Below, piece by piece: positions 51,888 to 58,789 of a stretch of DNA of 58,789 nt. This DNA is from Enterococcus pingfangensis (GTDB lineage Bacteria; Bacillota; Bacilli; Lactobacillales; Enterococcaceae). Positions within the stretch are counted from its first letter, which is position 1. Each line of letters begins with the position of its first letter. Where the stretch lies: contig NZ_BJDP01000003.1 of assembly GCF_005405205.1 (NCBI RefSeq), positions 1 to 58,789 on the forward strand. Direction: 5' to 3'. The notes under the pieces were generated by a model. The model had not been told where the DNA came from and did not search any database. It was given only the letters and a program-made list of their open reading frames with translations. Both the position numbers and the translations under genes were made by a program.

Positions 51888-52322
51888 ATGATCAAATCAA
51901 CGAATGAATTGACACCGCAAGAATTATTAACGATTTTACAAGCACGTACCGCAGTCTTTGTCGTAGAGCAAGCATGCCCGTATCAAGAAGTCGATGAATC
52001 AGATCGCAATGCTTTACATGTCTGGCTGGAAGAAAGCGGCGAGTTGAAAGCATACGCACGCATTTTGGCAGAGGAGGACGAGATTCATTTTGGGCGAGTT
52101 TTAGTAGCAAAAAAATTTCGCGGACAAAAGCTGGGACGCGAAATCGTCACAAAAACATTGAAAGAAATCGAGCAACGATATCCTGAGCATCCGATCAGAA
52201 TCTCCGCACAAGCTTATTTAATTGATTTCTATCGCTCATTTGGCTTCAAAAAGAACTCTGAAATTTATTTGGAAGATGGAATCCCGCACATTGAAATGTT
52301 TTTGCAAGCTGAAAATCGTTGA
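51888..52322 (+). CDS. ElaA-like GNAT acetyltransferase
   Basis: A 144-residue protein of the ElaA family. It shows the family segments ARTAVFVVEQACPYQEVDES and GRVLVAKKFRGQKLGREIV, the latter with the acetyl-CoA binding motif. The substrate is unknown. AGGAGGATCTT precedes the ATG. It follows the SMR gene by 40 nt and may be cotranscribed. Confidence 0.88.
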   Translation: MIKSTNELTPQELLTILQARTAVFVVEQACPYQEVDESDRNALHVWLEESGELKAYARILAEEDEIHFGRVLVAKKFRGQKLGREIVTKTLKEIEQRYPEHPIRISAQAYLIDFYRSFGFKKNSEIYLEDGIPHIEMFLQAENR

Positions 52323-52382
52323 GTCAGTCTGTTTACAATCGGCTTCGTCTCGGCTATCCTTTAGTAGGAGGGGTGTGGAAGC

Positions 52383-53831
52383 ATGTCTTTTGTGACAGAG
52401 CACTTAGGATTGTTTTTTTTAGGTATTAATACGATTTTATCGTTTATTATCGTTTTTCGAGAGCGAAAGGATACAGTCAATACGTGGGCTTGGTTGTTAG
52501 TGCTGACTTTTATCCCGATTCTCGGCTTTATTTTGTATATCTTTTTTGGAAAGGGAATTTCTAAAGAACGTATTTTTGATTTGAAGATGCAGACTAAAAT
52601 CGGAATGAATGTCGAGGTTCAGCAGCAGCAGCGAGCCTTGGCACGAGGTCTTTTTCCAAAACCGATGACCAATCAAGTGGATCCGCGGCAATTGATTTAT
52701 ATGCTGACGATGTTCGAAAGTTCTTTGTATACGACAAATAATGAAGTGCAGCTTTATACAGACGGTCGTGAAAAATTTGATGCGTTGATCGAAGATATCA
52801 ATCAGGCGAATTATCATATCCATATGGAATATTATATTTACCGGGCGGATGCCTTAGGACTTGAAGTCCGGGCGGCGTTGGTAGCAGCCGCAACTAGGGG
52901 AGTCAAGGTCAGGCTGTTGTTGGATGCTTGGGGCTCTACCCAAGTCAATCGGCGGTTTTTAGCACCTTTGATTGAAGCAGGCGGCGAAGTGGAATTTTTC
53001 TTTCCCTTATTTTTGCCTTACTTAAATCCGCGAATGAACTACCGCAATCACCGAAAAATCGTCGTGATCGATGGCGAGATCGGGTATACTGGCGGGTTCA
53101 ATGTCGGCGATGAATATCTGGGTTTAGTAGAAAAATTTGGTTATTGGCGTGACAATCATTTGCGTATCCGTGGGCATGCAGTCTATACATTACAAAATCG
53201 CTTTTTGATGGACTGGAATTCGCAACAAAAATTTGAACTTGTTTATCAGCCCGATTATTTTCCCGAGATCCATTCAGAAGGAAAACTTGCCTTGCAGATC
53301 GTCAGCAGTGGACCAGATAGTGAACATGAACAAATCAAATTAACTTATTTAAAAATGATCAATTTAGCAAAAAAAGAAATTTTGATCCAAACACCGTATT
53401 ATATTCCTGATGCTTCGATCCATGAAGCTTTAAAACTAGCTTTGCTTTCCGGTATCAAGGTTCGCATGCAGATCCCTAATAAGCCGGATCATCTCTTAGT
53501 TTATTGGGCGACTTATTCATTTGCGGCGGAATTATTAGAATACGGCGCCATCATTGAAACGTATGAAAATGGATTTATCCATGCCAAAACGATGGTGATC
53601 GATGCAGGAATTGCTTCAGTCGGATCTGCTAATATCGATGTTCGTTCTTTTAAACTCGATTTTGAAGTCAACACGCTAGTTTATGACGCAAAATTTGCTG
53701 AGAAACTGCGGGAAGAATTTTATAAAGACTCGAATAAGTCTGATCTTTTGTCCCAAGAAAAATACAATCAGCGCGGGACAGTTATTAAGTTTAAAGAAGG
53801 CATCGCACGGTTAGTTTCACCGCTCTTATAA
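52383..53831 (+). CDS. cls: Cardiolipin synthase
   Basis: A 482-residue phospholipase D-superfamily membrane enzyme that makes cardiolipin from phosphatidylglycerol. Two N-terminal membrane helices (about 8-60) are followed by two HKD motifs: NHRKIVVIDGEIGYTGGFN and IHAKTMVIDAGIASVGSAN. The length is normal. AGGAGGGG is 9 nt before the ATG. Confidence 0.94.
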   Translation: MSFVTEHLGLFFLGINTILSFIIVFRERKDTVNTWAWLLVLTFIPILGFILYIFFGKGISKERIFDLKMQTKIGMNVEVQQQQRALARGLFPKPMTNQVDPRQLIYMLTMFESSLYTTNNEVQLYTDGREKFDALIEDINQANYHIHMEYYIYRADALGLEVRAALVAAATRGVKVRLLLDAWGSTQVNRRFLAPLIEAGGEVEFFFPLFLPYLNPRMNYRNHRKIVVIDGEIGYTGGFNVGDEYLGLVEKFGYWRDNHLRIRGHAVYTLQNRFLMDWNSQQKFELVYQPDYFPEIHSEGKLALQIVSSGPDSEHEQIKLTYLKMINLAKKEILIQTPYYIPDASIHEALKLALLSGIKVRMQIPNKPDHLLVYWATYSFAAELLEYGAIIETYENGFIHAKTMVIDAGIASVGSANIDVRSFKLDFEVNTLVYDAKFAEKLREEFYKDSNKSDLLSQEKYNQRGTVIKFKEGIARLVSPLL

Positions 53832-53839
53832 AAATCATT

Positions 53840-53867
53840 TGCGCTTTTATGGTTTGATAGTATAAAA
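53840..53867 (+). promoter_or_regulatory. Promoter upstream of the pstS leader array
   Basis: TTGCGC (53840-53845), a 16-nt spacer and TATAAA (53862-53867). Transcripts would include the full tandem array, giving a leader of about 530 nt for pstS. Confidence 0.55.
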
Positions 53868-53907
53868 TGAACTAGCTTGTTCAACGAATTCAATATCTAT
53901 GAAATGA

Positions 53908-54400
53908 TTACTTAAAAATGAATAAGGATGCCAGTTCAACTCTTGGCAGTTTAGCGAGGTATCAAACGGATCAAACTTTGCAAACTAAATGATTTTGTAT
54001 ATGGATAGTTGAATGGTATACGGTATGAAAAAAGGATTCATTTTTCTTTTTTTGAAAAATGATTACTTAAAAATGAATAAGGATGCCAGTTCAACTCTTG
54101 GCAGTTTAGTGTGGTATCAAACGGATCAAACTTTGCAAACTAAATGATTTTGTATATGGATAGTTGAATGGTATACGGCATGAAAAAAGGATTCATTTTT
54201 CTTTTTTGAAAAATGATTACTTAAAAATGAATAAGGATGCCAGTTCAACTCTTAGCAGTTTAGTTTTGGTATCAAACGGATCAAACTTTGCAAACTAAAT
54301 GATTTTGTATACGGATAGTTGAATGGTATACGGCATGAAAAAAGGATTCATTTTTCTTTTTTTGAAAAATGATTACTTAAAAATAAATAAGGAGATTTTT
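53908..54400 (+). repeat. Tandem leader-repeat array B upstream of pstS
   Basis: Three near-identical units have the landmark GGATGCCAGTT at 53926, 54081 and 54235, then GGAG at 54391: periods of 155, 154 and 156 bp. In each, TTCAACT (53935-53941, 54090-54096, 54244-54250) pairs with AGTTGAA (54007-54013, 54162-54168, 54317-54323). The second hairpin is TCATTTTTC/GAAAAATGA around a T-run. The last unit ends in AATAAGGAG, the pstS ribosome binding site. Micro-ORFs MPVQLLAV-stop lie at 53928-53954, 54083-54109 and 54237-54263. Units differ by few bases, so the duplication looks recent or is maintained by conversion. Confidence 0.95.
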
Positions 54401-54401
54401 C

Positions 54402-55250
54402 ATGAAAAAATGGTTAATTCCCCTATTAGGAGCGCTTTTATTTTTATCTGGTTGTTCTAAATGGATCGATCGCGGTGAATCGATTACAGCGGTCGGCTCA
54501 TCCGCATTGCAACCGTTAGTTGAGACAGTAGCTGAAGAATACCAAAGTAAAAACCCTGGCAGATTCATCAATGTTCAAGGCGGCGGAAGCGGTACGGGAC
54601 TAAGTCAAGTCCAATCAGGTGCTGTTGAGATCGGTAATTCTGATTTATTTGCTGAGGAAAAAAGCGGGATCGACGCGGAAAAATTAGTCGATCATCAAGT
54701 TGCCGTGGTAGGGATCACGCCAATCGTTAATAAAGGGGTCGGCGTAACGAATATTTCGTTAGAGAATTTGCGCAAGATCTTTCTTGGTGAAATCAAAAAC
54801 TGGAAAGAAGTCGGCGGCAAAGATCTAGATATCGTAGTCTTGAATCGAGCAACCGGCAGTGGAACGCGTTCGACATTCGAGCAATGGGTCTTAGATGGCA
54901 AAACGGCAATTCGCGCGCAAGAGCAAGATTCAAGCGGGATGGTTCGCCAGATTGTGACGGACACGCCAGGCGCGATCAGTTATACCGCGTTCTCTTATGT
55001 AACAAAGGATGTTCAAGTATTGAATGTTGATAATGTTGAACCGACAGATGAAAATGTTACTACCAATCATTGGAAAATCTGGGCGTATGAGCATATGTAT
55101 ACGAAAGGTGAGCCGAATAAACTAGTCAAAGATTTTCTTGATTACATGTTATCAGAAGAAGTTCAAGGAAAAGTTGTCTCAAAACTCGGTTATATCCCAA
55201 TCTCAGATATGAAAGTAGAACGTGATTGGCAAGGAAATCAAATCAAATAA
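54402..55250 (+). CDS. pstS: Phosphate ABC transporter substrate-binding lipoprotein PstS
   Basis: A 282-residue lipoprotein. The signal peptide ends in LSGC with Cys18. The phosphate-binding pattern includes ITAVGSSALQPLVE, GGGSGTGLSQV and RATGSGTRSTFEQW. AAGGAG at 54388-54393 belongs to the last repeat unit and serves the ATG at 54402. A terminator follows, so the binding protein is made separately from, or in excess over, pstCAB. Confidence 0.94.
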   Translation: MKKWLIPLLGALLFLSGCSKWIDRGESITAVGSSALQPLVETVAEEYQSKNPGRFINVQGGGSGTGLSQVQSGAVEIGNSDLFAEEKSGIDAEKLVDHQVAVVGITPIVNKGVGVTNISLENLRKIFLGEIKNWKEVGGKDLDIVVLNRATGSGTRSTFEQWVLDGKTAIRAQEQDSSGMVRQIVTDTPGAISYTAFSYVTKDVQVLNVDNVEPTDENVTTNHWKIWAYEHMYTKGEPNKLVKDFLDYMLSEEVQGKVVSKLGYIPISDMKVERDWQGNQIK

Positions 55251-55261
55251 ATACAGTTCTA

Positions 55262-55293
55262 AAAGGTTGCGGCTGATGTCGCAACTTTTTTTG
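55262..55293 (+). terminator. Terminator between pstS and pstC
   Basis: AAGGTTGCG and CGCAACTTT pair around a 7-nt loop and are followed by a T-run. Confidence 0.85.
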
Positions 55294-55552
55294 TATTCAA
55301 AGAGCAATGAATGAGCAGGATATCAGCTATTTGGTCAAAAGCTAGTTATACTTTTAGAAAAGACAATTACGTTTGATTTTCACGTTGTATCGGCAGTACC
55401 ACGATTAGTTGTTGATAGAAAATTTTTATAACATTGCGGCGATACGATCATTACTGGAAATGATTGAAAACATGTTAAAATTATGAAGAAGACGAAGAGA
55501 AGTAATAGTTGTTAGTTTTGAAAGGGGTCATTCCCAATAATAATTTGTCGGA

Positions 55553-55591
55553 TTTACACTTTCTTTACAATTGTCATGGAAGCGTTACACT
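55553..55591 (+). promoter_or_regulatory. Pho-box-like repeats and promoter upstream of pstC
   Basis: TTTACA occurs at 55553-55558 and 55564-55569, exactly 11 bp apart, the spacing of PhoP direct repeats in Gram-positives. A further GTTACA is at 55584-55589. The second TTTACA can also serve as -35 for TACACT (55586-55591) at 16-nt spacing. The rest of the 437-bp gap between pstS and pstC shows no gene. Confidence 0.55.
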
Positions 55592-55687
55592 AGATTAAAA
55601 GTAAATTGATTTTCAACAGGTAGAATAAGTTTGTTGGTTTGTAAAAACCGAGTGGATTTAGTTAGAAGGAATCAGGAGGAGTAAGCC

Positions 55688-56620
55688 TTGGAGAATGAAG
55701 ATGTAAAAAAAGCACTCACGACGAAATCGAAACGTGCAAGGATCGAGCAACGAGGACGTTTGATTAGTTTCATTTGTATCGCGTTGATTGTATTTGTTGT
55801 GGGAGCGATTTTCTATTTTGTAGCAAGTAAAGGATTATCAACCTTTTTTGTAGATAAAATCAATGTATTTGATTTTTTATTTGGAACAGTATGGAATCCT
55901 AGCGCGACTGGACCAGATGGCAAGCCGTTAGTGGGGGCATTGCCAATGATTTTAGGCTCATTTATGGTGACTTTTTTATCCGCTATTGTGGCGACACCTT
56001 TTGCAATCGGCGCGGCGGTCTTCATGACGGAAATTTCTCCGACGAAAGGTCAAAAATTCTTGCAGCCGGTCATTGAACTATTAGTAGGAATTCCTTCCGT
56101 TGTTTATGGATTTATTGGTTTATCAGTAATTGTCCCATTTATTCGCTCAATTTTCGGCGGAACTGGATTTGGGATTTTATCCGGAACCTTCGTATTGTTC
56201 GTCATGATTTTACCAACTGTTACAACCATGACAGTCGACACCTTAAAATCTGTGCCGCGTCATTACCGGGAGGCGTCATTAGCGCTAGGCGGTACTCGCT
56301 GGCAAACGATTTACAAAGTTGTTTTGCGAGCAGCAGTTCCGGGAATCTTGACGGCGGTTGTTTTCGGAATGGCGCGCGCGTTTGGCGAAGCCTTAGCAAT
56401 TCAAATGGTGATTGGGAATGCCGCGTTGATCCCAACAGGCTTGACGACGCCGGCTTCGACATTGACTTCGATCTTGACGATGGGAATCGGAAATACGATC
56501 ATGGGAACGGTGGAAAATAATGTCTTATGGTCATTGGCATTGATCCTGTTATTCATGTCATTAGTCTTTAATATTTTGATTCGTTACATCGGAAAGAAAG
56601 GAGACATAACGAATGGATAA
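55688..56620 (+). CDS. pstC: Phosphate ABC transporter permease PstC
   Basis: A 310-residue permease with six membrane helices and the inner-membrane transport motif (EASLALGGTRWQTIYKVVLR). The start is TTG 55688 after AGGAGGAG; no in-frame ATG lies nearby. It overlaps pstA by 8 nt. Confidence 0.93.
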   Translation: MENEDVKKALTTKSKRARIEQRGRLISFICIALIVFVVGAIFYFVASKGLSTFFVDKINVFDFLFGTVWNPSATGPDGKPLVGALPMILGSFMVTFLSAIVATPFAIGAAVFMTEISPTKGQKFLQPVIELLVGIPSVVYGFIGLSVIVPFIRSIFGGTGFGILSGTFVLFVMILPTVTTMTVDTLKSVPRHYREASLALGGTRWQTIYKVVLRAAVPGILTAVVFGMARAFGEALAIQMVIGNAALIPTGLTTPASTLTSILTMGIGNTIMGTVENNVLWSLALILLFMSLVFNILIRYIGKKGDITNG

Positions 56621-57500
56621 GGCAAAACGCGCAGATAAGATCGCAACTAGCGTCCTTTATACGATCTCTGGTTTGATCGTTGCGATCCTCGCTTTTCTAT
56701 TACTTTATATTTTGATTCGTGGCTTGCCGCATGTTTCTTGGGGATTTTTAACTTCGCCATCAAAAGCTTATCAAGAAGGTGGCGGTATCGGCATTCAATT
56801 ATTCAACTCAGTTTACTTATTGTTGATCACAATGATCATCAGTTTACCAATTTCATTAGGTGCAGGGATTTATTTATCTGAATATGCAAAGAAAAATTGG
56901 GTAACGAACTTGATCCGGACCTCGATTGAGATTTTAAGCTCATTGCCATCCGTTGTAGTTGGTTTATTTGGTTTCTTGATTTTTGTTATTCAATTTGGTT
57001 ATGGGTTCTCGATTCTTTCAGGGGCTTTAGCGTTGACGTTGTTCAATTTGCCATTGTTGACTCGAAACATTGAAGAATCTTTACGAGCGATCCATTATAC
57101 ACAACGTGAAGCGGGATTAGCATTAGGCTTGTCACGTTGGGAAACAGTAACTAAAATTGTTGTTCCAGATGCTTTGCCAGGAATTTTGACAGGTGTGATT
57201 TTGAGTTCTGGCCGAATTTTCGGTGAAGCGGCCGCACTGATTTATACCGCTGGACAAAGTGCGCCAGCATTAGACTTCACGAATCTCAACCCGTTAAGTG
57301 TCTCGAGTCCATTAAGTATTTTCCGCCAAGCAGAAACGCTAGCGGTTCATATTTGGAAAATCAATACTGAAGGAACGATGCCAGATGGCAATGCCGTTTC
57401 TGCTGGAGCTTCGGCTGTCTTGATTTTAGCGGTCTTATTGTTTAACTTTGGAGCGCGCGCGATTGGCAATCGACTGCATAAAAGAATGACTTCATCATAA
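56613..57500 (+). CDS. pstA: Phosphate ABC transporter permease PstA
   Basis: A 295-residue permease with six membrane helices and the transport motif EAGLALGLSRWETVTKIVVP. GAAAGGAG precedes ATG 56613 inside the end of pstC. Confidence 0.93.
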   Translation: MDKAKRADKIATSVLYTISGLIVAILAFLLLYILIRGLPHVSWGFLTSPSKAYQEGGGIGIQLFNSVYLLLITMIISLPISLGAGIYLSEYAKKNWVTNLIRTSIEILSSLPSVVVGLFGFLIFVIQFGYGFSILSGALALTLFNLPLLTRNIEESLRAIHYTQREAGLALGLSRWETVTKIVVPDALPGILTGVILSSGRIFGEAAALIYTAGQSAPALDFTNLNPLSVSSPLSIFRQAETLAVHIWKINTEGTMPDGNAVSAGASAVLILAVLLFNFGARAIGNRLHKRMTSS

Positions 57501-57582
57501 GCAAACGTACCAATCAGCAATTCAAATCATAATACTTGATGTTTTAGTATAGATTTTTGAAAGAATACATGATGGAAATCAG

Positions 57583-57617
57583 ATTCATTTTGTGAAAAAT
57601 GAATACTTTGAAATGAA
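57583..57617 (+). repeat. Solo hairpin module of the leader-repeat family before pstB
   Basis: ATTCATTTT (57583-57591) pairs with AAAATGAAT (57596-57604). It is followed by ACTTTGAAATGAATTAGGAG, closely matching the second hairpin and tail of array B (ACTTAAAAATGAATAAGGA), and ends in the pstB ribosome binding site. Only this half of the unit is recognisable. Confidence 0.6.
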
Positions 57618-57631
57618 TTAGGAGCAGTTCA

Positions 57632-58432
57632 ATGAAAGAATACAATTGGGATGAACGCAATATTATCAGAATGCCGGATGAAGTTGCTTTGCACACAGAA
57701 GATCTGCACGTCTTTTATGGGGACAACGAAGCCATTAAGGGTGTCGATTTAGAATTTGAAAAAAATAAAATCACCGCTTTGATCGGACCTTCAGGTTGTG
57801 GGAAATCAACGTATCTGCGGTCGTTAAATCGGATGAATGATGGCATTGCAAGTGCCAGTGTAACTGGTAAAATCATGTACAAAGATGTCAACGTCAATGC
57901 GTCAAATATCGACGTTTATGAAATGCGCAAACGAATCGGGATGGTATTTCAACGACCTAATCCTTTCAGCAAATCGATCCGTGACAATATCACATTTGCG
58001 TTGAAACAGCATGGATTACGTGACAAACAGCAATTAGAAGAAGTCGTTGAAACAAGCTTGAAACAAGCTGCTTTGTGGGATCAAGTAAAAGATAATTTGG
58101 ATAAAAGTGCGTTGGCACTTTCAGGTGGACAACAACAACGCTTGTGTATCGCACGAGCAATCGCGATGAAACCGGATATTTTATTACTAGATGAACCAGC
58201 CAGTGCGTTAGATCCAATTTCAACGGGGACGGTAGAAGAAACGCTCGTTCAATTGAAAGAAGACTATACGATCATCATCGTTACGCACAATATGCAACAA
58301 GCCGCTCGAATCAGCGATTACACCGCCTTTTTCTACTTAGGCCATGTCATTGAGTATGATGAGACGGCAAAAATATTCACCCGTCCGAAAATCCAAGCGA
58401 CGGAAGATTACGTATCCGGACACTTTGGTTAA
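57632..58432 (+). CDS. pstB: Phosphate ABC transporter ATPase PstB
   Basis: A 266-residue ATPase. Walker A is GPSGCGKST near 53-61, the signature [11 protein letters not shown] and Walker [14 protein letters not shown]. Enterococci and streptococci often have two pstB genes in a row, then phoU; this is probably the first, with the second outside the window. TTAGGAGC precedes the ATG. The stop codon is followed within 6 nt by repeat array C. Confidence 0.93.
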   Translation: MKEYNWDERNIIRMPDEVALHTEDLHVFYGDNEAIKGVDLEFEKNKITALIGPSGCGKSTYLRSLNRMNDGIASASVTGKIMYKDVNVNASNIDVYEMRKRIGMVFQRPNPFSKSIRDNITFALKQHGLRDKQQLEEVVETSLKQAALWDQVKDNLDKSALALSGGQQQRLCIARAIAMKPDILLLDEPASALDPISTGTVEETLVQLKEDYTIIIVTHNMQQAARISDYTAFFYLGHVIEYDETAKIFTRPKIQATEDYVSGHFG

Positions 58433-58436
58433 ACGA

Positions 58437-58789
58437 CGGCTACCAGTTCCACTTTTTGCAGTTACGCACAATTAAAATAATTTAGCAAAAACAAGCGAAT
58501 CATTTTAGATAAATCTTAGTGGAATGGTATACGGCTTGAAAATAAGACTGATTTTTCTTTTTAGAAAAATCAATTCCTATATATGAAAAAGGATGCCAGT
58601 TCCACTTTTTACAGTTAAAACGATTAAAATAATTTAGCAAAAACAAGCGAATCATTTTAGATAAATCTTAGTGGAATGGTATACGGCTTGAAAATAAGAC
58701 TGATTTTTCTTTTTAGAAAAATCAATTCCTATATATGAAAAAGGATGCCAGTTCCACTTTTTACAGTTAAAACGATTAAAATAATTTAG
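58437..58789 (+). repeat. Tandem leader-repeat array C after pstB, running off the window
   Basis: Units begin at about 58438 (GGCTACCAGTT, a variant without ATG), 58591 and 58743 (GGATGCCAGTT), with periods of 153 and 152 bp. TTCCACT (58447-58453, 58600-58606, 58752-58758) pairs with AGTGGAA (58518-58524, 58670-58676; the third partner is beyond the edge). The second hairpin is TGATTTTTCT/AGAAAAATCA. In the second and third units the micro-ORF reads MPVPLFTV and runs on for seven more codons. The gene it leads to is beyond the window; from gene order, a second pstB or phoU is expected. Confidence 0.92.

Noticed and set aside
54025..54147. A 40-residue ORF (MKKGFIFLFLKNDYLK and on) across pstS array units
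   Set aside because: The same frame in the next unit is broken by one missing T in the hairpin loop, so coding is not conserved between nearly identical copies.

Overview
The window reads as chromosomal DNA of an Enterococcus or a close relative in the Lactobacillales. The evidence is the moderately AT-rich composition, strong AGGAGG-type ribosome binding sites, TTG and GTG starts, a valS T-box, competence genes comFA/comFC, long-form hpf, rpoY next to rnjA, an EfrAB-like ABC exporter pair, and the gene order secA-prfB-ftsE-ftsX followed by pst genes. The species cannot be fixed from this sequence. There is no prophage, insertion sequence, rRNA or CRISPR array. Most of the window is core housekeeping DNA.

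Layout, left to right. 1-290: tandem leader repeats, then rex (NADH/NAD+ sensing repressor). 930-6900: T-box-controlled valS, folC, a HAD phosphatase and radC. 7.0-10.0 kb: a cold-shock gene, a TetR-type gene, and rnjA/rpoY on the minus strand. 10.3-13.8 kb: heterodimeric ABC exporter efrA-efrB. 14.1-15.7 kb: gamma-carbonic-anhydrase-like gene, an orphan gene and a yjdI/yjdJ-like pair. 15.7-19.8 kb: secG, esterase, rnr, smpB. 20.0-26.5 kb: the complete F-type ATP synthase operon atpBEFHAGDC. 26.8-29.0 kb: ywzB-like gene, murA, a 58-residue EpuA-like membrane protein and yidD. 29.3-34.6 kb: branched-chain amino acid transport operon livJHMGF plus a CBS-ACT protein, with a CodY-like box at its promoter. 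34.9-35.1 kb: tRNA-Tyr and tRNA-Gln. 35.3-41.6 kb: a 56-residue ORF, a TetR regulator divergent from a 1415-residue acyl-CoA dehydratase activase-like protein, and a GntR regulator. 41.6-45.5 kb: yigZ, a small DUF-type gene, comFA, comFC, hpf. 45.7-51.3 kb: secA, prfB (with programmed +1 frameshift), ftsE, ftsX. 51.3-53.8 kb: a guanidinium-exporter-like SMR gene behind a leader terminator, elaA-like acetyltransferase, cardiolipin synthase. 53.9-58.8 kb: pstS, pstC, pstA, pstB with two further tandem leader-repeat arrays.

The most unusual content is a family of tandem leader elements at three loci: before rex, before pstS, and directly after pstB where the window ends. Units are about 110-115, 155 and 152 bp. 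All share the same frame: AAGGATGCCAGTT, a first stem, GGAATGGTATACGGC or similar, and a second AT-rich hairpin that ends at the next AAGGA. Base pairs in both stems differ between loci in a compensatory way, which is good evidence for conserved structure. In most units the left part also spells a micro-ORF, MPV(P/Q)L(L/F)(A/T)V. In the rex and pstS arrays the last unit runs into the Shine-Dalgarno sequence of the gene, so these look like transcribed cis elements and not inert satellites. A second family is a roughly 150-nt nested hairpin ending in a terminator, present after efrB and before the TetR gene at 35.6 kb.

The genes form a mostly ordinary growth, energy and envelope set. Regulation visible in the sequence includes the T-box, the prfB frameshift, a candidate CodY site and possible cre site for liv, a self-operator candidate for the GntR gene, a Pho-type repeat upstream of pstC, and a leader attenuator before the SMR exporter.
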